Below, piece after piece: positions 1 to 13,544 of a DNA stretch of 64,000 nucleotides (positions within the stretch are counted from its first letter, which is position 1; each line of letters starts with the position of its first letter). The DNA lies in NCBI GenBank assembly GCA_032718475.1, contig JAUCBJ010006812.1, forward strand, positions 1-64,000, read 5' to 3'. This DNA comes from Nemertoderma westbladi. Its lineage: Eukaryota; Xenacoelomorpha; Nemertodermatida; Nemertodermatidae. The position numbers were made by a program, and so were the translations under genes. The notes below the pieces were generated by a model. It was not told where the DNA came from and searched no databases. It saw nothing but the letters and a program-made list of their open reading frames with translations.

Positions 1-1258
1 GAATCAGGCGGGGATAGAGCCCAAAGGGCTCGATAGAGAACTTTATAGAGGTAAATATACGCCACAGACCACAAAAGACAAAGTCCACAAAACACTTAGC
101 AAAAACTTATCCTGACTCAATTGTACAGGCATTATGGGAGGGGGTGACAAGTAGGCTCTTATGGAGAACTACAATAGGTGCGGTCATTCTGTTTTTTGCA
201 TCGTATAGAGGACCAATATCTAAGATCTGGGAGTTTTTTTCAAAAAATTTTGTTAATTAATTAATTAGTAATTAACGATTGAAAACTTTTAATCGATATA
301 TCTCGAAAACTAAAAGACTTTTTATATAAACAATGACTGGCGATATTGTTGGTCTCGACGAGCTCTACAAAAAACCCTGTCACGGCGAACCCATATCTAT
401 TACCGTTAATGAGTTATTAATTAGCGAAATCTCATTAGCGCTGTATCTCGAAAACGGCGGCAGCTACGAAAAAATTTTCTCTGGCAAAGTTGTAGAGAAT
501 GGAATTTCGAGTATAAAAGTCTTCTCCGGCAAGTCCGTACGACCAACCCTTAATGAGATATTCGTTAATTACTAATTAATATATGGCCCGCCCCGATATC
601 TCGAGAATGGCTGCAGCTACGAAGATGGGACCGACGCCATTTTGTAGACAGTATACGAGTTGCTACTGAAGAGTGTCGTTAGTTTTGGGCTGCGACCCAG
701 TCCTTGACCTCCAGGGGTCAATGTTCTAGAATTTTCGGTTTTGGAGGCATTTTAACCTATAAGGAGTGCAGCTATCGAAAAACGTAACACAGCAAAAATG
801 TTCGCAATGGTCGACTTAGTAGGGGTAGGTAAAATAAAAAATGCAAAAACTGTAAGCGTTAATTAGTTATGTATTAATTAATAATTAATTATTGCCCCAC
901 CCCAATATCTCGAGAACGGCTCTAGCTACGGACATGGGACCAACGCCGTTTTGTAGGCAGTGTATGAGTTGCTACTGAAGAGTGCCGTTAGTTTTCGGCT
1001 GCGACCCTGTGCTTGACCTCTAGAGGTCAATGTTCTAGAATTTAGCGTTTCGGTGACCTTTTGACCTATAAGGAGTACAGCTATCAAAAAACGTAACGCA
1101 GCAAAAATGTTCGCAATGGTTGACTTAGTGGGGGTAGATGAAATAAAAAATGGAAAAAGTTTAAATGTTAAGGGTCAAAAGGTCAAAGATCTTTGATGAT
1201 AGTATTCGTGATAAAACATAAGGATATTTAGAAGTCAGGTTGTATACAAAAGTCATTT

Positions 1259-1291
1259 GGTTCACCCAGACATGAAATGGCTGGGTGAACC
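1259..1291. other. Perfect 11-bp hairpin present in every satellite unit
   Basis: GGTTCACCCAG and CTGGGTGAACC flank an 11-base loop. The same hairpin is at 2997, 4717, 6455, 8178, 9607, 11330 and 13068. I see no change in stem or loop in any unit, although neighbouring bases vary. It could be a protein-binding or cruciform site or simply a homogenised segment. Confidence 0.8.
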
Positions 1292-1703
1292 ATCATTAAA
1301 CAATCACCCATGGTCTATTTGAAATTAAAGTAATCATGTTAAGGGTGGTGGGTGGGTGTTGCTATAGCTGTCTGTAAGCTATTACTAATATACTGAAGCT
1401 ATTACTAATATACTGGTCCAGTAGTACTACATTTAGTTAGAAGTTTTCTGAGGTATTAATCATTACATTTGTATAATGGAGTTAACCAATACAATAAATG
1501 TATATGTTTGAACCTGCCTTACAAATCGACTTAGATTTCTTCAATGTTTTGAATTGTATAATTGAAGGCATCGCCTGTGTATGATTCCAAATGCATTGGT
1601 ATAAATAATAACATATCTTCATATTTACAATGTTTGTGTTGATACAACACAATAAAACCACAAGTACTATTAATTAAATTGCACCACGCAGTGATGCTTG
1701 CAT

Positions 1704-1735
1704 GCGCAAATGTCCTCATTTGCGCTCTACTCTAG
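1704..1735 (+). other. Unit-end hairpin plus CTAG (Helitron-like end), first of eight
   Basis: GCGCAAATG, a TCCT loop and CATTTGCGC form a perfect 9-bp stem, followed six bases later by CTAG. The hairpin recurs at 3424-3445, 5162-5183, 6885-6906, 8623-8644, 10037-10058, 11775-11796 and 13513-13534. A short GC-rich hairpin a few bases before CTRR is the hallmark of Helitron 3' ends. Here the next unit starts ATGGGATCAGG, not directly TC, and no Rep/helicase gene is present, so the assignment is tentative. Confidence 0.4.
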
Positions 1736-4700
1736 ATGGGATCAGGCGGGGATAGAGCCCATAGGGCTCGACAGAGAACCTCATAGACCATAGAAAACGC
1801 CACAGAGAACGAAACACAGAGAGCACAAAACATATAACACCAACCTATCCTGCTCAATATTTACAGGCTTATGCAGTGGGGTGGGAAGTAGGCACATCTC
1901 ATAGAAGGGAAATAGCTACGGTCGTTCTGTTTTTTGCATCGTGTAGAGGACCAATATCTAAGATCTGGGAGTTTTTTGCAAAAAATTTTGTTAATTAACT
2001 AATTAGTAATTAACGATTGAAAACTTTTAATCGATATATCTCGAAAACTAAAAGACTTTTTATATAAACAATGACTGGCGAAATTGTTGGTCTAGACGAG
2101 CTCTACAAAAAACCCTGTCACGGCGAACCCATATCTATTACCGTTAATGAGTTATTAATTAACGAAATCTAATTAGCGCTGTATCTCGAAAACGGCCGCA
2201 GCTACGAAAAAATTTTCTCTGGCAAAGTTGTAGAGAATGCAATTTCGAGTATAAAAGTCTTCTGCGGCAAGTCCGTACGACCAACCCTTAATGAGATATT
2301 CGTTAATTACTAATTAATATATGGCCCGCCCCGATATCTCGAGAATGGCTGCAGCTACGAAGATGGGACCGACGCCATTTTGTAGACAGTATACGAGTTG
2401 CTACTGAAGGGTGTCGTTAGTTTTGGGCTGCGACCCTGTCCTTGACCTCCAGGGGTCAATGTTCTCGATTTTTCGGATTCGGAGGCATTTTAACCTATAA
2501 GGAGTGCAGCTATCGAAAAACGTAACACAGCAAAAATGTTCGCAATGGTCGACTTAGTGGGGGTAGGTAAAATAAAAAATGCAAAAAGTGTAAGCGTTAA
2601 TTAGTTATGTATTAATTAATAATTAATTATTGCTCCACCCCAATATCTCGAGAACGGCTCTAGCTACGGACATGGGACCAACGCCGTTTTGTAGGCAGTG
2701 TATGAGTTGCTACTGAAGAGTGCCGTTAGTTTTGGGCTGCGACCCTGTGCTTGACCTCTAGATGTCAATGTTCTAGAATTTAGCGTTTCGGTGACCTTTT
2801 GACCTATAAGGAGTACAGCTATCAAAAAACGTAACACAGCAAAAATGTTCACAATGGTCGACTTAGTGGGGGTAGATGAAATAAAAAATGCAAAAAGTTT
2901 AAATGTTAAGGGTCAAAAGGTCAAAGATATTTGATCATAGTTTTCGTGATAAAACATAAGGATATTTAGAACTCAGGTTGTATACAAAAGTCATTTGGTT
3001 CACCCAGACATGAAATGGCTGGGTGAACCATCATTAAACAATCACCCATGGTCTATTTGAAATTAAAGTAATCATGTTAAGGGTGGTGGGTGGGTATTTG
3101 CTATAGCTGTCTGTAAGCTATTACTAATATACTGGTCCAGTAGTACTACATGTAGTTAAAAGTTTTCTGAGGTATTAATCGTTACATTTGTATAATGGAG
3201 TTAACCAATGCAATAAATGTATATGCTTGAACCCGCCTTACAAATCGACTTAGATTTCTTCAATGTTTTGAATTGAATAATTGAAGGCATCCCCTGTGTA
3301 TGATTCGAAATGCATGGGTATAGATAATAACATCTCTTCATTATTTACAATTTTTGTGTTGGTACAACGCAATAAAACCACAAGTACTATTAATTAAATT
3401 GCCCCACGCAGTGATGCTTGCATGCGCAAATGTCCTCATTTGCGCTCTACTCTAGATGGGATCAGGCGGGGATAGAGCCCATAGGGCTCGACAGAGAACC
3501 TCATAGACCATAGAAAACGCCACAGAGAACGAAACACAGAGAGCACAAAACATATAACACCAACCTATCCTGCTCAATATTTACAGGCTTATGCAGTGGG
3601 GTGACAAGTAGGCACATCTCATAGAAGGGAAATAGCTACGGTCATTCTGTCTTTTGCATCGTGTAGAGGACCAATATCTAAGATCTGGGAGTTTTTTGCA
3701 AAAAATTTTGTTAATTAATTAATTAGTAATTAACGATTGAAAACTTTTAATCGATATATCTCGAAAACTAAAAGACTTTTTATATAAACAATGACTGGCG
3801 AAATTGTTGGTCTAGACGAGCTCTACAAAAAACCCTGTCACGGCGAACCCATATCTATTACCGTTAATGAGTTATTAATTAACGAAATCTAATTAGCGCT
3901 GTATCTCGAAAACGGCGGCAGCTACGAAAAAATTTTCTCTGGCAAAGTTGTAGAGAATGGAATTTCGAGTATAAAAGTCGTCTGCGGCAAGTCCGTACGA
4001 CCAACCCTTAATGAGATATTCGTTAATTACTAATTAATATATGGCCCGGCCCGATATCTCGAGAATGGCTGCAGCTACGAAGATGGGACCGACGCCATTT
4101 TGTAGACAGTATACGAGTTGCTACTGAAGAGTGTCGTTAGTTTTGGGCTGCGACCCTGTCCTTGACCTCCAGGGGTCAATGTTCTAGAATTTTCGGATTC
4201 GGAGGCATTTTAACCTATAAGGAGTGCAGCTATCGAAAAACGTAACACAGCAAAAATGTTCGCAATGGTCGACTTAGTGGGGGTAGGTAAAATAAAAAAT
4301 GCAAAAAGTGTAAGCGTTAATTAGTTATGTATTAATTAATAATTAATTATTGCCCCACCCCAATATCTCGAGAACGGCTCTAGCTACGGACATGGGACCA
4401 ACGCCGTTTTGTAGGCAGTGTATGAGTTGCTACTGAAGAGTGCCGTTAGTTTTGGGCTGCGACCCTGTGCTTGACCTCTAGAGGTCAATGTTCTAGAATT
4501 TAGCGTTTCGGTGACCTTTTGACCTATAAGGAGTACAGCTATCAAAAAACGTAACACAGCAAAAATGTTCGCAATGGTCGACTTAGTGGGGGTAGATGAA
4601 ATAAAAAATGCAAAAAGTTTAAATGTTAAGGGTCAAAAGGTCAAAGATATTTGATCATAGTATTCGTGATAAAACATAAGGATATTTGGAAGTCAGGTTG

Positions 4701-6320
4701 TATACAAAAGTCATTTGGTTCACCCAGACATGAAATGGCTGGGTGAACCATCATTAAACAATCACCCATGGTCTATTTGAAATTAAAGTTATCATGTTAA
4801 GGGTGGTGGGTGGGTGTTGCTATAGCTGTCTGTAAGCTATTACTAATATACTGAAGCTATTACTAATATACTGGTCCAGTAGTACTACATGTAGTTAGAC
4901 GTTTTCTGAGGTATTAATCGTTACATTTGTATAATGGAGTTAACCAATACAATAAATGTATATGCTTGAACCCGCCTTACAAATCGACTTAGATTTCTTC
5001 AATGTTTTGAATTGAATAATTGAAGGCATCCCCTGTGTATGATTCCAAATGAATGGGTATAGATAATAACATCTCTTCATATTTACAATTTTTGTGTTGG
5101 TACAACGCAATAAAACCAAAAGTACTATTAATTAAATTGCCCCACGCAGTGATGCTTGCATGCGCAAATGTCCTCATTTGCGCTCTACTCTAGATGGGAT
5201 CAGGCGTGGATAGAGCCCATAGGGCTCGACAGAGAACCTCATAGACCATAGAAAACGCCACAGAGAACGAAACACAGAGAGCACAAAACATATAACACCA
5301 ACCTATCCTGCTCAATATTTACAGGCTTATGCAGTGGGGTGGGAAGTAGGCACATCTCATAGAAGGGAAATAGCTACGGTCATTCTGTTTTTTGCATCGT
5401 GTAGAGGACCAATATCTAAGATCTGGGAGTTTTTTGCAAAAAAATTTGTTAATTAATCAATTAGTAATTAACGATTGAAAACTTGTAATCGATATATCTC
5501 GAAAACTAAAAGACTTTTTATATAAACAATGACTGGCGATATTGTTGGTCTCGACGAGCTCTACAAAAAACCCTGTCACGGCGAACCCATATCTATTACC
5601 GTTAATGAGTTATTAATTAGCGAAATCTCATTAGCGCTGTATCTCGAAAACGGCGGCAGCTACGAAAAAATTTTCTCTGGCAAAGTTGTAGAGAATGGAA
5701 TTTCGAGTATAAAAGTCTTCTGCGGCAAGTCCGCACGACCAACACTTAATGAGATATTCGTTAATTACTAATTAATATATGGCCCGCCCCGATATCTCGA
5801 GAATGGCTGCAGCTACGAAGATGGGACCGACGCCATTTTGTAGACAGTATACGAGTTGCTACTGAAGAGTGTCGTTAGTTTTGGGCTGCGACCCTGTCCT
5901 TGACCTCCAGGGGTCAATGTTCTAGAATTTTCGGTTTTGGAGGCATTTTAACCTATAAGGAGTGCAGCTATCGAAAAACGTAACACAGCAAAAATGTTCG
6001 CAATGGTCGACTTAGTGGGGGTAGGTAAAATAAAAAATGCAAAAAGTGTAAGCGTTAATTAGTTATTTATTAATTAATAATTAATTATTGCCCCACCCCA
6101 ATATCTCGAAAACGGCTCTAGCTACGGACATGGGACCAACGCTGTTTTGTAGGCAGTGTATGAGTTGCTACTGAAGAGTGCCGTTAGTTTTGGGCTGCGA
6201 CCCTGTGCTTGACCTCTAGAGGTCAATGTTCTAGAATTTAGCGTTTCGGTGACCTTTTGACCTATAAGGAGTACAGCTATCAAAAAACGTAACGCAGCAA
6301 AAATGTTCGCAATGGTTGAC

Positions 6321-9300
6321 TTAGTGGGGGTAGATGAAATAAAAAATGGAAAAAGTTTAAATGTTAAGGGTCAAAAGGTCAAAGATATTTGATGATAGTA
6401 TTCGTGATAAAACATAAGGATATTTGGATGTCAGGTTGTATACAAAAGTCATTTGGTTCACCCAGACATGAAATGGCTGGGTGAACCATCATTAAACAAT
6501 CACCCATGGTCTATTTGAAATTAAAGTAATCATGTTAAGGGTGGTGGGTGGGTATTTGCTATAGCTGTCTGTAAGCTATTACTAATATACTGGTCCAGTA
6601 GTACTACATGTAGTTAAAAGTTTTCTGAGGTATTTATTAATCGTTACATTTGTATAATGGAGTTAACCAATACAATAAATGTATATGCTTGAACCTGCCT
6701 TACAAATCGACTTAGATTTCTTCAATGTTTTGAATTGAATAATTGAAGGCATCACCTGTGTATGATTCCAAATGCATGGGTATAGATAATAACATCTCTT
6801 CATATTTACAATGTTTGGGTTGGTACAACACAATAAAACCACAAGTACTATTAATTAAATTGCCCCACGCAGTGATGCTTGCATGCGCAAATGTCCTCAT
6901 TTGCGCTCTACTCTAGATGGGATCAGGCGGGATAAGAGCCCAAAGGGCTCGATAGAGAACTTTATAGAGGTAAATATACGCCACAGACTACAAAAGACAA
7001 AGTCCACAAAACACTTAGCCAAAACCTATCCTGACTCAATTGTACAGGCTTATGCGATGGTATGGGAAGTAGGCACATCTCATAGAAGGGAAATAGCTAC
7101 GGTCATTCTGTTTTTTCCATCGTGTAGAGGACCAATATCTAAGATCTGGGAGTTTTTTGCAAAAAATTTTGTTAATTAATTAATTAGTAATTAACGATTG
7201 AAAACTTTTAATCGATATATCTCGAAAACTAAAAGACTTTTTATATAAACAATGACTGGCGAAATTGTTGGTCTAGACGAGCTCTACAAAAAACCCTGTC
7301 ACGGCGAACCCATATCTATTACCGTTAATGAGTTATTAATTAGCGAATTCTCATTAGCGCTGTATCTCGAAAACGGCGGCAGCTACGAAAAAATTTTCTC
7401 TGGCAAAGTTTTAGAGAATGGAATTTCGAGTATAAAAGTCTTCTCCGGCAAGTCTGTACGACCAACCCTTAATGAGATATTCGTTAATTACTAATTAATA
7501 TATGGCCCGCCCCGATATCTCGAGAATGGCTGCAGCTACGAAGATGGGACCGACGCCATTTTGTAGACAGTATACGAGTTCCTACTGAAGAGTGTCGTTA
7601 GTTTTGGGCTGCGACCCTGTCCTTGACCTCCAGGGGTCAATGTTCTAGAATTTTCGGTTTTGGAGGCATTTTAACCTATAAGGAGTGCAGCTATCGAAAA
7701 ACGTAACACAGCAAAAATGTTCGCAATGGTCGACTTAGTGGGGGTAGGTAAAATAAAAAATGCAAAAAGTGTAAGCGTTAATTAGTTATGTATTAATTAA
7801 TAATTAATTATTGCCCCACCCCAATATCTCGAGAACGGCTCTAGCTACGGACATGGGACCAACGCCGTTTTGTAGGCAGTGTATGAGTTGCTACTGAAGA
7901 GTGCCGTTAGTTTTCGGCTGCGACCCTGTGCTTGACCTCTAGAGGTCAATGTTCTAGAATTTAGCGTTTCGGTAACCTTTTGACCTATAAGGAGTACAGC
8001 TATCAAAAAACGTAACGCAGCAAAAATGTTCGCAATGGTTGACTTAGTGGGGGTAGATGAAATAAAAAATGGAAAAAGTTTAAATGTTAAGGGTCAAAAG
8101 GTCAAAGATCTTTGATGATAGTATTCGTGATAAAACATAAGGATATTTAGAAGTCAGGTTGTATACAAAAGTCATTTGGTTCACCCAGACATGAAATGGC
8201 TGGGTGAACCATCATTAAACAATCACCCATGGTCTATTTGAAATTAAAGTAATCATGTTAAGGGTGGTGGGTGGGTGTTGCTATAGCTGTCTGTAAGCTA
8301 TTACTAATATACTGAAGCTATTACTAATATACTGGTCCAGTAGTACTACATGTAGTTAGAAGTTTTCTGAGGTATTAATCGTAACATTTGTATAATGGAG
8401 TTAACCAATACAATAAATGTATATGCTTGAACCTGCCTTACAAATCGACTTAGATTTCTTCAATGTTTTGAATGGAATAATTGAAGGCATCGCCTGTGTA
8501 TGATTCCAAATGCATGGGTATAGATAATAACATATCTTCATATTTACAATTTTTGTGTTGGTACAACACAATAAAACCAAAAGTACTATTAATTAAATTG
8601 CCCCACGCAGTGATGCTTGCATGCGCAAATGTCCTCATTTGCGCTCTACTCTAGATGGGATCAGGCGTGGATAGAGCCCATAGGGCTCGACAGAGAACCT
8701 CATAGACCATAGAAAACGCCACAGAGAACGAAACACAGAGAGCACAAAACATATAACACCAACCTATCCTGCTCAATATTTACAGGCTTATGCAGTGGGG
8801 TGCTAAGTAGGCACATCTCATAGAAGGGAAATAGCTACGGTCCTTCTGTTTTTTGCATCGTGTAGAGGACCAATATCTAAGATCTGGGAGTTTTTTTCAA
8901 AAAAATTTGTTAATTAATTAATTAGTAATTAACGATTGAAAACTTTTAATCGATATATCTCGAAAACTAAAAGACTTTTTATATAAACAATGACTGGCGA
9001 TATTGTTGGTCTCGACGAGCTCTACAAAAAACCCTGTCACGGCGAACCCATATCTATTACCGTTAATGAGTTATTAATTAGCGAAATCTCATTAGCGCTG
9101 TTTCTCGAAAACGGCGGCAGCTACGAAAAAATTTTCTCTGGCAAAGTTGTAGAGAATGGAATTTCGAGTATAAAAGTCTTCTCCGGCAAGTCTGTACGAC
9201 CAACCCTTAATGAGATATTCGTTAATTACTAATTAATATATGGCCCGCCCCGATATCTCGAGAATGGCTGCAGCTACGAAGATGGGACCGACGCCATTTT

Positions 9301-12300
9301 GTAGACAGTATACGAGTTGCTACTGAAGAGTGTCGTTAGTTTTGGGCTGCGACCCTGTCCTTGACCTCCAGGGGTCAATGTTCTCGAATTTTCGGATTCG
9401 GAGGCATTTTAACCTATAAGGAGTGCAGCTATCGAAAAACGTAACACAGCAAAAATGTTCGCAATGGTCGACTTAGTGGGGGTAGATGAAATAAAAAATG
9501 GAAAAAGTTTAAATGTTAAGGGTCAAAAGGTCAAAGATATTTGATGATAGTATTCGTGATAAAACATAAGGATATTTGGATGTCAGGTTGTATACAAAAG
9601 TCATTTGGTTCACCCAGACATGAAATGGCTGGGTGAACCATCATTAAACAATCACCCATGGTCTATTTGAAATTAAAGTAATCATGTTAAGGGTGGTGGG
9701 TGGGTATTTGCTATAGCTGTCTGTAAGCTATTACTAATATACTGGTCCAGTAGTACTACATGTAGTTAAAAGTTTTCTGAGGTATTTATTAATCGTTACA
9801 TTTGTATAATGGAGTTAACCAATACAATAAATGTATATGCTTGAACCTGCCTTACAAATCGACTTAGATTTCTTCAATGTTTTGAATTGAATAATTGAAG
9901 GCATCACCTGTGTATGATTCCAAATGCATGGGTATAGATAATAACATCTCTTCATATTTACAATGTTTGGGTTGGTACAACACAATAAAACCACAAGTAC
10001 TATTAATTAAATTGCCCCACGCAGTGATGCTTGCATGCGCAAATGTCCTCATTTGCGCTCTACTCTAGATGGGATCAGGCGGGATAAGAGCCCAAAGGGC
10101 TCGATAGAGAACTTTATAGAGGTAAATATACGCCACAGACTACAAAAGACAAAGTCCACAAAACACTTAGCCAAAACCTATCCTGACTCAATTGTACAGG
10201 CTTATGCGATGGTATGGGAAGTAGGCACATCTCATAGAAGGGAAATAGCTACGGTCATTCTGTTTTTTCCATCGTGTAGAGGACCAATATCTAAGATCTG
10301 GGAGTTTTTTGCAAAAAATTTTGTTAATTAATTAATTAGTAATTAACGATTGAAAACTTTTAATCGATATATCTCGAAAACTAAAAGACTTTTTATATAA
10401 ACAATGACTGGCGAAATTGTTGGTCTAGACGAGCTCTACAAAAAACCCTGTCACGGCGAACCCATATCTATTACCGTTAATGAGTTATTAATTAGCGAAT
10501 TCTCATTAGCGCTGTATCTCGAAAACGGCGGCAGCTACGAAAAAATTTTCTCTGGCAAAGTTTTAGAGAATGGAATTTCGAGTATAAAAGTCTTCTCCGG
10601 CAAGTCTGTACGACCAACCCTTAATGAGATATTCGTTAATTACTAATTAATATATGGCCCGCCCCGATATCTCGAGAATGGCTGCAGCTACGAAGATGGG
10701 ACCGACGCCATTTTGTAGACAGTATACGAGTTCCTACTGAAGAGTGTCGTTAGTTTTGGGCTGCGACCCTGTCCTTGACCTCCAGGGGTCAATGTTCTAG
10801 AATTTTCGGTTTTGGAGGCATTTTAACCTATAAGGAGTGCAGCTATCGAAAAACGTAACACAGCAAAAATGTTCGCAATGGTCGACTTAGTGGGGGTAGG
10901 TAAAATAAAAAATGCAAAAAGTGTAAGCGTTAATTAGTTATGTATTAATTAATAATTAATTATTGCCCCACCCCAATATCTCGAGAACGGCTCTAGCTAC
11001 GGACATGGGACCAACGCCGTTTTGTAGGCAGTGTATGAGTTGCTACTGAAGAGTGCCGTTAGTTTTCGGCTGCGACCCTGTGCTTGACCTCTAGAGGTCA
11101 ATGTTCTAGAATTTAGCGTTTCGGTAACCTTTTGACCTATAAGGAGTACAGCTATCAAAAAACGTAACGCAGCAAAAATGTTCGCAATGGTTGACTTAGT
11201 GGGGGTAGATGAAATAAAAAATGGAAAAAGTTTAAATGTTAAGGGTCAAAAGGTCAAAGATCTTTGATGATAGTATTCGTGATAAAACATAAGGATATTT
11301 AGAAGTCAGGTTGTATACAAAAGTCATTTGGTTCACCCAGACATGAAATGGCTGGGTGAACCATCATTAAACAATCACCCATGGTCTATTTGAAATTAAA
11401 GTAATCATGTTAAGGGTGGTGGGTGGGTGTTGCTATAGCTGTCTGTAAGCTATTACTAATATACTGAAGCTATTACTAATATACTGGTCCAGTAGTACTA
11501 CATGTAGTTAGAAGTTTTCTGAGGTATTAATCGTAACATTTGTATAATGGAGTTAACCAATACAATAAATGTATATGCTTGAACCTGCCTTACAAATCGA
11601 CTTAGATTTCTTCAATGTTTTGAATGGAATAATTGAAGGCATCGCCTGTGTATGATTCCAAATGCATGGGTATAGATAATAACATATCTTCATATTTACA
11701 ATTTTTGTGTTGGTACAACACAATAAAACCAAAAGTACTATTAATTAAATTGCCCCACGCAGTGATGCTTGCATGCGCAAATGTCCTCATTTGCGCTCTA
11801 CTCTAGATGGGATCAGGCGTGGATAGAGCCCATAGGGCTCGACAGAGAACCTCATAGACCATAGAAAACGCCACAGAGAACGAAACACAGAGAGCACAAA
11901 ACATATAACACCAACCTATCCTGCTCAATATTTACAGGCTTATGCAGTGGGGTGCTAAGTAGGCACATCTCATAGAAGGGAAATAGCTACGGTCCTTCTG
12001 TTTTTTGCATCGTGTAGAGGACCAATATCTAAGATCTGGGAGTTTTTTTCAAAAAAATTTGTTAATTAATTAATTAGTAATTAACGATTGAAAACTTTTA
12101 ATCGATATATCTCGAAAACTAAAAGACTTTTTATATAAACAATGACTGGCGATATTGTTGGTCTCGACGAGCTCTACAAAAAACCCTGTCACGGCGAACC
12201 CATATCTATTACCGTTAATGAGTTATTAATTAGCGAAATCTCATTAGCGCTGTTTCTCGAAAACGGCGGCAGCTACGAAAAAATTTTCTCTGGCAAAGTT

Positions 12301-12624
12301 GTAGAGAATGGAATTTCGAGTATAAAAGTCTTCTCCGGCAAGTCTGTACGACCAACCCTTAATGAGATATTCGTTAATTACTAATTAATATATGGCCCGC
12401 CCCGATATCTCGAGAATGGCTGCAGCTACGAAGATGGGACCGACGCCATTTTGTAGACAGTATACGAGTTGCTACTGAAGAGTGTCGTTAGTTTTGGGCT
12501 GCGACCCTGTCCTTGACCTCCAGGGGTCAATGTTCTCGAATTTTCGGATTCGGAGGCATTTTAACCTATAAGGAGTGCAGCTATCGAAAAACGTAACACA
12601 GCAAAAATGTTCGCAATGGTCGAC
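6321..12624. repeat. 3152-bp tandem duplication inside the satellite
   Basis: The stretch ~6321-9472 is repeated at ~9473-12624 with an exact offset of 3152 bp. Private variants such as GGATATTTGGATGTCAGG, the GGGATAAGAGCCC unit start and an F-for-I change in the 80-codon frame occur in both copies. The junction near 9472 joins subrepeat A of one unit to subrepeat B of another, which explains the short 1414-bp unit. This is the expected product of unequal exchange between the ~309-bp subrepeats. Confidence 0.85.
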
Positions 12625-13544
12625 TTAGTGGGGGTAGGTAAAATAAAAAATGCAAAAAGTGTAAGCGTTAATTAGTTATGTATTAATTAATAATTAATTA
12701 TTGCTCCACCCCAATATCTCGAGAACGGCTCTAGCTACGGACATGGGACCAACGCCGTTTTGTAGGCAGTGTATGAGTTGCTACTGAAGAGTGCCGTTAG
12801 TTTTGGGCTGCGACCCTGTGCTTGACCTCTAGATGTCAATGTTCTAGAATTTAGCGTTTCGGTGACCTTTTGACCTATAAGGAGTACAGCTATCAAAAAA
12901 CGTAACACAGCAAAAATGTTCACAATGGTCGACTTAGTGGGGGTAGATGAAATAAAAAATGCAAAAAGTTTAAATGTTAAGGGTCAAAAGGTCAAAGATA
13001 TTTGATCATAGTTTTCGTGATAAAACATAAGGATATTTGGAAGTCAGGTTGTATACAAAAGTCATTTGGTTCACCCAGACATGAAATGGCTGGGTGAACC
13101 ATCATTAAACAATCACCCATGGTCTATTTGAAATTAAAGTAATCATGTTAAGGGTGGTGGGTGGGTGTTGCTATAGCTGTCTGTAAGCTATTACTAATAT
13201 ACTGAAGCTAATACTAATATACTGGTCCACTAGTACTACATGTAGTTAGAAGTTTTCTGAGGTATTAATCGTTACATTTGTATAATGGAGTTAACCAATA
13301 CAATAAATGTATATGCTTGAACCTGCCTTACAAATCGACTTAGATTTCTTCAATGTTTTGAATTGAATAATTGAAGGCATCGCCTGAGTATGATTCCAAA
13401 TGCATGGGTATAGATAATAACATATCTTCATGTTTACAATTTTTGTGTTGGTACAACACAATAAAACCAAAAGTACTATTAATTAAATTGCCCCACGCAG
13501 TGATGCTTGCATGCGCAAATGTCCTCATTTGCGCTCTACTCTAG

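Larger units (their letters stand above)
1..13544. repeat. Satellite array of ~1.7-kb units
   Basis: Eight head-to-tail units can be followed by a shared end, a short hairpin then CTAG. Units end near 1735, 3455, 5193, 6916, 8654, 10068, 11806 and 13544, giving lengths 1720, 1738, 1723, 1738, 1414, 1738 and 1738 after the first, which is cut by the window edge. Each unit has an AT-rich TTAATTAATTAGTAATTAAC segment, a TATA-like TTTATATAAAC, an 80-codon open frame, two internal subrepeats ~309 bp apart (from ~592 and ~901 in unit 1), a GGTTCACCCAG hairpin and a GGGTGGTGGGTGGG run. The 18-bp length difference is one extra or missing copy of a CTGAAGCTATTACTAATATA-type segment. Two versions of the unit start exist, at 1, 6917 and 10069 versus 1736, 3456, 5194, 8655 and 11807. 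The 80-codon frame is intact in six units and broken by TAA in those at ~2071 and ~3791. Confidence 0.95.

Noticed and set aside
333-575. GLDELYK in the 80-codon satellite frame resembles the C-terminal GMDELYK of GFP
   Set aside because: Only seven residues match, with no further similarity to GFP. It occurs in every unit of a natural satellite, so it is not a reporter fragment.
6883-10331. 98-codon open frames (6883-7179, 10035-10331) and the 62-codon minus frames in satellite units
   Set aside because: They appear in some units only, overlap the hairpin at the unit junction, and are copies of one another through the 3152-bp duplication. No protein features.
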